From positions 1-53,129 of the forward strand of contig NBAY01000145.1 of assembly GCA_002794775.1 (NCBI GenBank): DNA of 53,129 bases, in the 5' to 3' direction. Positions 20,540 to 29,916 of the stretch are shown piece by piece. The notes beneath the pieces are model-generated. The model was not told where the DNA came from. It was given only the letters and a program-made list of their open reading frames with translations, and did not search any database. Position 1 is the stretch's first letter. Each line of letters opens with the position of its first letter. The stretch comes from Porodaedalea pini. Lineage: Eukaryota > Basidiomycota > Agaricomycetes > Hymenochaetales > Hymenochaetaceae. Position numbers and translations under genes: made by a program.

Positions 20540-20690
20540 ATACCCACCGCAGCCTCTGAAGTGGTTTATTGGTGCAAGAGCAGACCCTTTCGGCGGACCA
20601 TCTTCCTCTTCTTCATCTGAGGGGTGTCGTTTTTGTTCTCGCATTGTTTTGCAGGCGACTTCGATGGCCTGTTACATTTTCAGCTTCTCC
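20540..20690 (+). pseudogene. Unrecognised protein-like tail module, copy 1
   Basis: The plus-strand frame reads PPQPLKWFIGARADPFGGPS followed by a serine run and SEG. It matches PQPLKWLLGARADSIGGPS at 22615-22690. In the second copy this segment directly follows an inverted copy of the VDDT module, suggesting that the two pieces once belonged to one gene. Confidence 0.35.
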
Positions 20691-20904
20691 TTATGCTCAT
20701 TCGATGGAGATTTATGTATAGAGATGGCGTACGTGTGTGTACAATACATGTACACAACGCGTATTGGAAGATTTTTTACGTTTATGCATCCGTTCTCATT
20801 ATAATTGTCGACCTTGCCGATGCTAAGCGACCTCAAAGTCAAAGAGAGGTCTTAATTGTGTCCGTAATCTTTGAAATAGTAGTGAGACGAGCTTTACTAG
20901 CTTA

Positions 20905-21742
20905 CAGCCTTTTTCATAAGTCCTGCGACACGTGCATGTCACGTGAAATGAGCCGAGCCAAAGTGTCGAAAAATTAGAATGAATGCCTATTTTCTCTGTG
21001 AATTCTGCACAGTACCTGCTCATTAAGTACTCAAAAAAAAGGCACGGTTCTCAGGAGAAGAAATATGTAAAATAGGGAGCAATGAATTGACTGTGTAGGC
21101 AGGTGGAGATCAAACAAGTGCAGCTGGTCTGTTCTCTCACCCATTTCCACTGAGATTCAAAACTTATGGCTCCCCTACATCTACCTATAAAATTCTTTCC
21201 TGTGTCTGTAAATTACATATATGACTATACCAACATCTCCTGAAAGTTTGAAGCCAATCCATTCAGTATTCATGGTCCAGCAGCAAGATTTGTGTTCCAC
21301 TTCAAGCTCTTTCCACCCTCCTTTTCTCACAACAGGTCTTGCAGAGTAGAACACAAATCTTGCTGCTGGACCATGAATACTGAATGGATTGGCTTCAAAC
21401 TTTCAGGAGATGTTGGTATAGTCATATAATTAATTTACAGACACAGGAAAGAATTTTATAGGTAGATGTAGGGGAGCCATAAGTTTTGAATCTCAGTGGA
21501 AATGTGTGAGAGAACAGACCAGCTGCACTTGTTTGATCTCCACCTGCCTACACAGTCAATTCATTGCTCCCTATTTTACATATTTCTTCTCCTGAGAACC
21601 GTGCCTTTTTTTTTGAGTACTTAATGAGCAGGTACTGTGCAGAATTCACAGAGAAAATAGGCATTCATTCTAATTTTTCGACACTTTGGCTCGGCTCATT
21701 TCACGTGACATGCACGTGTCGCAGGACTTATGAAAAAGGCTG
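20905..21742. mobile_element. Foldback MITE 1 (838 bp, TA-flanked)
   Basis: Nearly perfect inverted arms, 20905-21297 and 21349-21742, flank a 51-nt loop. The termini are CAGCCTTTTTCATAAGTCC and its complement, flanked on both sides by TA (20903-20904 and 21743-21744), as in Tc1/mariner-type insertions. There is no transposase frame. The internal arm includes the palindromic CACGTGCATGTCACGTG stretch. Transcription through it would give a ~390-bp hairpin RNA. Assignment to Tc1/mariner rests on the TA flank and the terminus and is inference. Confidence 0.8.
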
Positions 21743-22095
21743 TAAGCAACTCGAAACACGCGACCTCTGTTGCGTCCTCCCACCATCCTCTCCCCGCCCC
21801 ACGCAGCGGCGGCTTCGGCATATGTCAAGTACCTCCAGTGCAGAATCCAACACTAATCCCTGGTCTTGCCCCAGTCCCGTCCCCAGCAATACGAATGTGA
21901 GATCCCTGCTCGTTAATTTCTGTTTTCATTCATCCAATTGACTGAATCGCAATCAGGAATACGCAACACAGCGCGCACGCGCAGCAACAGCCATGAAGCA
22001 TGTCCCAGATGCATGGGACAACAACGAGGGCAAGGCCGAGATAGATAAGGTGACTCTGTGGCACGATGCGTATGTTATGAAAGAAATGCATAGAA

Positions 22096-22330
22096 GGCAT
22101 TGTATTTATTGAGCACAATCATAACCAGAGAGACAGCAGTGCTGAAGAGCATTGATGTGGACATAACATAGTCTTCGCTTGTCCTCAACTCTGTGTCATC
22201 CACAATCACTTGAGTGTTCCAGTTTCCTATTGCAAAATAAAGGGTTTTAAATCCTGTTTCTATTGGTAGGGAGGTTTGCACTGTGTTGGACAGTGATGGG
22301 TGGATGCTTGTCGCGTTCCAAACTGACGCT
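22096..22330 (-). pseudogene. Unrecognised protein-like module, copy 2
   Basis: The minus strand encodes SLPIETGFKTLYFAIGNWNT, then IVDDTELRTSEDYVMSTSML and a hydrophobic stretch ending in NKYNAFYAFLS. It is homologous to 19915-20241 and, inverted, to 22470-22600. The open frame extends upstream to about 22512 but without recognisable content. Confidence 0.35.
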
Positions 22331-22469
22331 CCGACCGCTTCAGTCATGCATCTTAAGCACGTTGCATCAGTACTAGTTTGGAATGTGACAAGCATCCGAT
22401 GTTCAACATGATGCAAGACCATTTTACCAACAAAAAAATAGAATTTTAGAACCCTCTCTTTTACAATAA

Positions 22470-22694
22470 GTGAGCTGGAGCACTCAATTGATTGCGGACA
22501 ACACAGTGTCAAGGACGGACGGAGAGCGTGTTATGTCCCTTGTCAATACTTGCTGTCAACATGTCTCTCTGGTTGTGATCGCACTCAACAAACACAATAC
22601 ACTCTCCCTACCACAGCCTCTTAAGTGGCTCCTTGGTGCAAGGGCAGACTCTATAGGCGGCCCATCTTCCTCTCCTTGGTCTGAGGGATGACAT
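22470..22694 (+). pseudogene. Unrecognised protein-like module, copy 3 (inverted)
   Basis: The plus-strand frame reads WSTQLIADNTVSRTDGERVM, then a hydrophobic VSLVVIALNK stretch, then PQPLKWLLGARADSIGGPS and a stop at 22692-22694. The first half matches copy 2 read from the opposite strand, so 22096-22225 and 22480-22600 form a diverged inverted repeat. It shows the fullest order of the module: VDDT segment, hydrophobic segment, PQPLKW tail. Confidence 0.35.
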
Positions 22695-22911
22695 TTTTGT
22701 TCGTGCCTTGCTTAGCAACGGCCTTCGGTTGGTCATTGCATTTCTCATCCAGCGTATCCTTGCGTCAGTACAGGTATGGATCCAGTTTGAACTCTCATAT
22801 GCACAATTATCAAGAGATTGCTAACTAGGCCCGCACAACATTTTTCGTCATTGAGCTTCTACGCACTACCCGGAATTTTTGTTAGAATACGACAATTCTT
22901 TTCTTCGTTTA

Positions 22912-23763
22912 CAGCCATTTTCATAAGTCCTGCGACACGTGCATGTCACGTGAAGTGAGCCGCGTCAGAGCCAAAGTGTCGAAAAATTAGAATGAATGCC
23001 TATTTTCTCTGTGAGTTCTGCACAGTACCTGCTCATTAAGTACTCAAAAAAAAGGCACGGTTCTCAGGAGAAGAAATATGTAAAATAGGGAGCAATGAAT
23101 TGACTGTGTAGGCGGGTGGAGATCAAACAAGTGCAGCTGGTCTGTTCTCTCACACATTTCCACTGAGATTCAAAAATTATGGCTCCCCTACATCTACCTA
23201 TAAAATTCTTTCCTGTGTCTGTAAATTAAGTATATGACTATACCAACGTCTCCTGAAAGTTTGAAGCCAATCCATTCAGTATTCATGGTCCAGCAGCAAG
23301 ATTTGTGTTCCACTTCAAGCTCTTTCCACCCTCCTTTTCTCACAACAGGTCTTGCAGAGTAGAACACAAATCTTGCTGCTGGACCATGAATACTGAATGG
23401 ATTGGCTTCAAACTTTCAGGAGATGTTGGTATAGTCATATAATTAATTTACAGACACAGGAAAGAATTTTATAGGTAGATGTAGGGGAGCCATAAGTTTT
23501 GAATCTCAGTGGAAATGTGTGAGAGAACAGACCAGCTGCACTTGTTTGATCTCCACCCGCCTACACAGTCAATTCATTGCTCCCTATTTTACATATTTCT
23601 TCTCCTGAGAGTCGTGCCTTTTTTTTTTTGAGTACTTAATGAGCAGGTACTGTGCAGAATTCACAGAGAAAATAGGCATTCATTCTAATTTTTCGACACT
23701 TTGGCTCTGACGCGGCTCATTTCATGTGACATGCACGTGTCGCAGGACTTATGAAAAAGGCTG
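22912..23763. mobile_element. Foldback MITE 2 (852 bp, TA-flanked)
   Basis: Second copy of the foldback element, with arms 22912-23310 and 23362-23763 and a 51-nt loop identical in position. The termini match copy 1 with one change (CAGCCATTTTCATAAG on the left). TA occurs at 22910-22911 and 23764-23765. It carries a few extra bases (GCGTCAGAGCC region) in both arms relative to copy 1. The two elements are far more alike than the surrounding repeated modules, implying recent activity or homogenisation. Confidence 0.8.
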
Positions 23764-24474
23764 TAACTAGAGTTCGCTCATCGTAGACAGAAACTGTACC
23801 CGCGTGGCTCGACGACGCATACACCGGCAATTCAGCAGTGTGAGATCTGATTGTTTTGACCTTGCCGCCTCGGCTCGAATGAGCTCAGGGCTCGAGCTTA
23901 CGTCAACCTTTATCCTTTCAATCTAAAGAGCTCTACTGGGGCTCATCTAGATCTTTCGAGTTGCACGGAACTACCCTAGTACTACCCTTCGGTCTACTCT
24001 CCGAAGTCACTCAACCTATGTATGTTTCAAGGCCAGAAAAAGGATCTGAGGTGCGCTCATGCTTGCAGAGAATGTTTGTCAAATGTACGGCACTCAGGAC
24101 ATGACGAATCTCTACTACATACATCGCAAAGCTATGCACGCTATGTTCAACGTCAGTAAGCCGCTTTCTCTAATAAAGCGCCCCTGCATAAGCTCACCGG
24201 TGCTTTACCCACGATCACCCGCGCTTGCCGCGTTTCATTGCAGCGCCGCGACGGGTCATCAGATGCAAGTATGGCCATTTAGGCCGCAACTTCCTGTCAC
24301 TCCGATCAACTCATATCATGATGCGTACAGCCTTCCCTGGCTCGGATGGATATAAGAACTCTGGCTTCTGCCGGGATCCAGCGTCTGTTCACGTTTAATT
24401 CGAGGCACACCAAGCCCATTCGCTTTACCCCAGCTTTTCGTAGATCTTCCTCTCGATAATTTACGACGCTCGCC
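23764..24474. other. Upstream region of secreted protein gene 3
   Basis: About 700 bp with no supportable gene. A TATA-like GGATATAAGA at about 24348-24357 lies some 120 nt upstream of the start codon of the next gene, in the position expected for its promoter. Confidence 0.4.
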
Positions 24475-25059
24475 ATGCAAGTCCTCGCCATGCAAGTCCT
24501 CGCCGTCCTCCTTTCCCTCGTCGCCGCTACCTTCGCGCAGCGCATCTCCATCGGCGCGCCCGTAGCAGGCCAAACGCTTGCCGAGGGTCAGAACACCACT
24601 GTCTCTGTCCTCAAGCCCGTACGTCTCCTTCCCCTATACTCCAAAACTTTTCATTTATTGATTATCTTGCTTATAATGGCGGACATTAGGACTCGTTGAG
24701 CCCCTCGACTGAGATCGGCATCGCCATCTTGCTGCATCATTGTTCGCAGTCTCCTTGCGAGGACGCCAGCCAGACTCTCGGGAGCGTCCTGTACGCGGGC
24801 CCGTTCGACCCGGAGCGCGGTACCGGCTTCAACGGGGCGCCGCTGCAAAATTTCTCTGTTGCGATTCCGGACTCGTTCTCGACGGGCGCGGCGGTGCTGA
24901 GTGTTGCGCATGCGAACCTCATAGGGGTAAGTAGCACCATTAACTTTGGTTCAACTGCAGTCTGCTGGATCGTACTAGTACTGATCTTATTATCGTGATT
25001 AATAGGCCGGACCGTCCCTGTTCACAGAGATCGCCAATGTGACAGTCAATGTTAATTGA
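24475..25059 (+). CDS. Small secreted protein, copy 3 (144 aa)
   Basis: The exons are 24475-24618, 24690-24926 and 25006-25059, giving 144 residues in frame. The signal peptide starts with a duplicated MQVLA pentapeptide (two start codons 15 nt apart at 24475 and 24490) and ends ATFA/QRISIGAP. The mature domain has LSPSTEIGIAILLHHCSQSPCE with two cysteines, VLYAGPFDPERGTGF, QNFSVAIPDSF, AVLSVAHANLIG and a final AGPSLFTEIANVTVNVN. Introns fall at the same places as in the copies at 3214-3726 and 12253-12767, so all are one family, but this subfamily is longer and has a Cys pair. It is convergent with the sister gene at 25987-26536. This is a known agaricomycete secreted-protein type; its function is unknown. 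Confidence 0.87.
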
Positions 25060-25986
25060 TTCACTATTCTACTACAAATCGCCGTTATCCTATCCATCGA
25101 TGCTCGGTCGGACTTATAATGTTCATGATTGGATATTTACAGTACATCAAGATTCTGTTTATAGCGTAACGGACTCTTGCCTCAGGTACAACTTGACATC
25201 TTTTTTCTTTTTACATATGGATACCTTCCTCGTAGTTAGCCAAACTCCATGTTACTACTGTAATGTTCTGAGATTGAGGCCCACTGATGCAATCAATTGA
25301 CTCATTCTTGACGTGATGCTTTCGGACAATAGGGACGCAGCAGCGAAATGATCGTATCTGGAACGTTACACATACGAAACACACTGGCACTCCATTTTTT
25401 TCTCAAAAAAGATGGGTATATCAGACATACACTGTATGGACATTGTTCTCGTCCTCACGAGGAGAAATCGAGCGTCGCGTCCGCATCGCCGACAACAGTG
25501 GAGCGCACACTGTCCATGTTGATGAGCGAGTATTCGCACGGCGGTTCTGCACAGTAGAGGACTAGTACTGGCCTTAGCTTAAGAGCAAGTCGTTCGCAAA
25601 AACAAACAAACAAATTTTTGCCAGTTATAGAGGAAGATTGAATCCAACTTGAAGAAGGCCGACTTTAACTTCAACTCACGTCGCGAGGTCACCACATCAT
25701 TTCTCGGGGCCGTATTGCCCAATGCCCAGCCTTTCCAGCAAGAAAGGTCATCCGTCATAGATATCTTATACTGATCAGCTGAGTATATCTTTGAAACCCG
25801 ACCTTGAAATAGTAAAATGACATGGCTACAAATGTATGAAAGGAGATGGATATGCATCTCTGCCATTTTGTATGTACAAAACAAAATCCCGATGGATCAT
25901 GAATGTTCAGGTATGAAAACGGGATATGGTCCGGATGAACGTCCATGAACTAGATAATAAAAAATCGCAGTCCGCTGGTGACCAAG
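25060..25986. other. Spacer between convergent secreted protein genes
   Basis: About 930 bp between the stop codons of copies 3 and 4. Open frames on either strand (for example 25579-25884 minus) lack domains or sensible codon usage. AT-rich, with no repeat shared with the rest of the window that I can see. Confidence 0.45.
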
Positions 25987-26536
25987 TTAGTCGATGTTGA
26001 CCGTCACGTTGGCAATCTCAGAGAACAGAGACGGGCCAGCCTGTTCATCCATATTCAGAAGAGCAATTTTCTCTTTTCAGAAAAACCGAACTCTAGATAG
26101 AAAAGAAAGGCCAATACTCACCCCAATGAGGCTTGCGTGCGGAATGCTCAGTACCGCTTGACCCGGCTCGAAACTGTCGGGAATCGCAACACTGAAGTTT
26201 TGCACCGGCTGGCCGAAGAAGCCCGCGCCGCGCTGCGGGTCAAACGCGCCAGCGTACAGGACGAAGCCCATAGTTTGGGAGGCGTCTTCGCACGGCGACT
26301 GGGTGCAGTGATGAAGCAGGATGGCAATTCCGATTTCAGTGGAGGCGCTCAGGGAGTCCTGCAGTTTAAATGAGTCATTGTAATGCATAAGGAAGGGAGG
26401 GGCGCACAGGCTTGAGGACGAAGACGGACGTATTCTGCCCTACGGTGAGGGATTGGTTTGCGAGGGGCGCGCCGATGGAGATACGCTGTGCGAAGGCGGC
26501 AGCGACGAGGGCGAGTAGGACGGCGAGGACTTGCAT
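25987..26536 (-). CDS. Small secreted protein, copy 4 (139 aa)
   Basis: The exons are 26536-26408, 26358-26122 and 26040-25987, giving 139 residues in frame with the same junction positions as copy 3. The signal peptide is MQVLAVLLALVAAAFA. The mature part (QRISIGAPLANQSLTVGQNTS) continues with LSASTEIGIAILLHHCTQSPCE, VLYAGAFDPQRGAGF, QNFSVAIPDSFEPG and ends AGPSLFSEIANVTVNID. It lacks the duplicated MQVLA of copy 3. A TATAAATG lies at about 26611-26618 on the minus strand, some 75 nt upstream of the start. It forms a tail-to-tail pair with copy 3. Confidence 0.87.
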
Positions 26537-28578
26537 TATGGTGTAAAGGTTTGGACGTGTCCAGAGTAGATGGGAACGAAATGTGAAAAGATGCTGGATT
26601 CCGACGGAGGCTAGTGCATTTATAATTTTCAGGGAGGCTTTCCGAACAGAAGGCAGAATGCACTGCGCTTACGCATCATGTTGCAAGTAGATCAGGGTGA
26701 CGGCGAAGTTGGGGACTTGAGCTTCGTGATGACCCGTGAAAAAGTGGTGACAAATTCGTGCAAAAATGCTCAGAAAGCACGTTTGCAGATATTTTCGCCA
26801 TGGGATGCGTAGCTTTACCATGTAGAGATATTTTTGTGCAGAAGTACCATGTATGGTTTTTTGACAGTTATTCCGCGCTAGCACGAGCGTGCTTTGGTTC
26901 CTTTTACTGGCCTTGAAACCCACGAGGTGCGTCGGCGTAAATCGACCGGGAGGTGGTGTGTATTTACGGCTCAGGAGATGTGGAAGGATTGTCGAATTTC
27001 GGAGCTTCTTCAAATGTGTTCAGAGTCGGAGTGAACGTTTCCCAAGCTGAAGCTTCACCGTGCGAATTGAAGCAACGTTGATACAAATTCCACCACTCAC
27101 TCGGCCATCGTGTCCATTACAGAAGGAAGCACGTATGGCCACGAGTTCAGCAGTCATCTTCTCCGCTCGCTCTAGCCATCGACTTGACGCTATTTCGTAT
27201 ATTCTCCGTGATGTCTGCTGGTCCCCGCTGGTGAATTGAGCGATCCTTCTTAAGGCCCCTCTCCGTACCCTTCTTCTGCTCCTCAAGGTACAGATCATCT
27301 CAGATCCCACTAGATGTCCTTCGAAAAGCCCCTATGCAATGAACTCAGGTGCGGCGCACCATTATGTCACAAACTGCCCGGTGCACGTGTGCAGACCTCC
27401 TGCTATATCATGTGCTATGGGAAGTGAGGCTATTAGTTGTATTAGCAATCGTAATGAGACGAGAGAGAGAGAGAACAGACTTATATCGCATTTGAACTGT
27501 ACGCACACGCTACTGTGTACTGTACCAGGGTATGATTATCCAGTATTGAAGCCACATAATCATTTCCCTGAGCTGGATTAATGCTCGGAGCTGCACCTCC
27601 GCGTTCCTGAACTTGTGAACGCATCCCGCTGAATCGAAAATACGCCGCGAGTGCACCGACTAGCCGATGTATCGCACTACCAATTGAGAAAGAGCCGAAG
27701 GCGAAACAACTGACAGCGAGCTTCTTTGACCAAAAAAGACGGTGAGGCCCAACGTCTGTCCGAAAGAATTGAATGAGCAATATGACAGGATATATGGCGT
27801 CATGACCTACGGAAGCAACTCAGAGTCCGTCAACATGTTACTGTGTTTTTCACAAATAATGACAGTCAGAAAACGAAAGGAATGTTTCACGGGTGGTCGC
27901 GGCTTCAAAGCGAGATCAGGTGAGGCCGTTGTTCCGACTATTCTGGCACCAATGGACCAATCACAGGCCTGGAAAGGCTGACCAACATAAATTGTAAATC
28001 GAGTTGACGTCAGAAACTCAATAAATCTATCCAAATATGGGTGTTGATCAGCAGTGCCGATCGCCACATGACTTTCCGAAACACTTTCATGATATTCACG
28101 GACTGTCATTAGTTGTGAAAAATACAGTAATTTTAATCATACGTTATTCAAGACCTGTAGACTTTTGAATATGATGTTGCAATGCCTTCCGGGCCAGTAC
28201 GTGACATTTCTGCGGGATTCTACCTATGCCAAGATACTCTCTGAATTTGCTTCGAGGGAGATATACCGAGAAGCATGTTGCCGTTGATTTGTCCGAACCG
28301 TTTGGACTATGAGTATGAACTACATACAAGATGGCTGAAGACGTAGTCTGTCTTCCGTCTGTTCTGCACAAGTCGGTCGGCCTAGGTTGAAGTATCGAGT
28401 GCAAGGAGCGCAGTACATTTTTCACGAGCTCAGAGGTCGAATTCAAGATCTAGAGATGTCCAACGTACGGCCTGCATTGGGACATTCATATGCTTATGTA
28501 ACTGATTTGACTTCAACGCGCTTAATTCTCGCATGCAGACAACAATATTGATACTAAAGCTCAGCCTCCTCAAAAATC
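26537..28578. other. 2-kb region without a supportable gene
   Basis: Three successive minus-strand open frames of about 100 codons (28446-28144, 28109-27807, 27780-27481) could be exons of a decayed gene, the last with hydrophobic GSFSIGSAIHRLVGALAAY. None has a recognisable domain, and joining them needs unsupported splices. A GA dinucleotide run is near 27460-27475. Confidence 0.4.
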
Positions 28579-29782
28579 ATGTATCACTCTCTTCCTCCAG
28601 AGATCCTTATTCGAATATTTGAACTTGTGCTTCATCAGACACCTCGACATCCCCTCTCCCTCCTTCTGGTCAACTCTGTATTCCGCAACTTATGTTTGTC
28701 TATCCTACACTCGGAGCTGCGCTTCTCGTCGATGTGGCAGCTCGACTCATTCGTGAGGACCTGCAATAACCTCTTTCTCCGCCCAAGGGTGCTTTTGATT
28801 AGCCTCGCAGGTGGGACAGCGGACTTCCGTCTGTTCAAGCTCCTTCGCGACCTTCTTCTCCATATAACGGATTCTGCGCCAACATCCGCCTTGGAGTCAG
28901 AATACAAGCAACATGGACGCTCCTCCAAACGCACGTTGAGATTGAGACGCATACAGATGTGCCTAAACTCACATATCTTTGACACAAACTGCGAATATCT
29001 TTCCGAGGCTCTTGATCTGACAGAGTGCGATATCTTGTCTTCAAATGAATTCTCCGAATGCTTATAAAACTATATTAAAAGTCCAGAGGAGTTTATATGG
29101 ACAGGCCCCGATCCAGCTCATCATTTCTCCATCGCAGTGAGTCTTTTTTCTGCGTTACTGCTTACAACTGAGCTTGAGACCATTATTTCATCCTCGATAG
29201 ATCGTTCCAACAGCCGCTAGATATTTGTTCAAAGCAATGCGCTCATGGACGAACCTTCGCCACCTTAAGCTGACGAACCTATCATTTCCTCAGTCTGCCC
29301 AGGGTGGTCCCACCCATCCACTCGCTGAGGCACTGGGCGTGTTCCGGCTCGAGAAAGCGCAGGGGCCAACACATGAGCTGTCACATGCGTCTGAGAGTTC
29401 ATGGACGTCAAGCATAGACAGGGTGGTGTTCGAATCGTCGTCACCCATGCCCTACCTACAGTCTATCTATCTCGGTCAGGTCACATTTTTGGACCCATCT
29501 GAAATCGCGAGGATTGCATGCGCTTCCGAGCTCATCTCCCTTACTTCAATTCGTGTCATAGACGCGTATCAAGGTAGCATATGGGGCCCTCGCGTCAGAA
29601 ATGCAGATGTAGAGAAAGCGGCGGCGACCTTGTTATCCGTGCCAGAACAAGACCTTGCGGTCGTTGACAACGTGCACTACGCCGTTCACAAGAGCCACAT
29701 CGAGCGGATAAAGATGCTGGTCTCTTGCGAGGCATTGACGGAACGGATAATGGGAGGAGACCGGATGGACTACGATGCTTAA
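28579..29782 (+). CDS. F-box domain protein (360 aa)
   Basis: Proposed exons are 28579-29024, 29082-29136 and 29201-29782, giving 360 residues. The N-terminus MYHSLPPEILIRIFELVL is an F-box-like motif (about residues 4-40), which in the family docks on Skp1 in an SCF ubiquitin ligase. The rest (DLAGGTADF-like LISLAGGTADFRLF, then FIWTGPDPAHHFSIAIVPTA and LRHLKLTNLSFPQ) resembles the leucine-rich region of agaricomycete F-box proteins. The 57-nt first intron (GTGCGA...AAAAG) is inferred because reading through meets a TAA at 29065-29067, while splicing restores EALDLTDPEEFIWTGP; its length is a multiple of three. The target is unknown. Confidence 0.75.
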
Positions 29783-29916
29783 TCAGTGGAGAGATACGAA
29801 CTACAGATACATACATAATTTCTGGTTAACAGAGGTGCAGAGTAAGGCGGCTAACTAATGCTAGAAACAAAAAAGATGGAGTTACTGGTAGGCATTTACT
29901 ATTTGATCCAAGAAAA
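29783..29916. other. Short convergent intergenic region
   Basis: Only 134 bp separate the F-box stop codon (+) and the MRE11 stop codon (-), so their transcripts probably overlap or share this sequence. No feature is seen in it. Confidence 0.5.

Larger units (their letters stand above)
19675..20904. other. Accessory zone with degenerate module copies
   Basis: Between the kinase and the first foldback element lies low-complexity and repeated DNA. The only recognisable content is a pair of protein-like module segments (19915-20241 minus, 20540-20690 plus) that recur at 22096-22694. Confidence 0.45.
21743..22911. other. Spacer with inverted module copies between the two foldback elements
   Basis: Apart from the module copies listed separately (22096-22330 minus, 22470-22694 plus), I see no gene. 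Flanks of the two foldback elements do not match each other, which argues that the elements inserted independently. Confidence 0.45.

Noticed and set aside
21700..21760. E-box-like CACGTG sequences as regulatory sites
   Set aside because: They are part of the foldback arms and recur in every arm copy, so they reflect element sequence and not a promoter.
20905..23763. Foldback elements as long terminal repeats of one retroelement
   Set aside because: Each is itself an inverted repeat with its own TA flanks, and the DNA between them has no reverse transcriptase, integrase or primer-binding site.
28144..28446. Minus-strand frames at 27481-28446 as a membrane protein gene
   Set aside because: Three frames in a row are suggestive, but no domain is recognisable and joins would need arbitrary splices.
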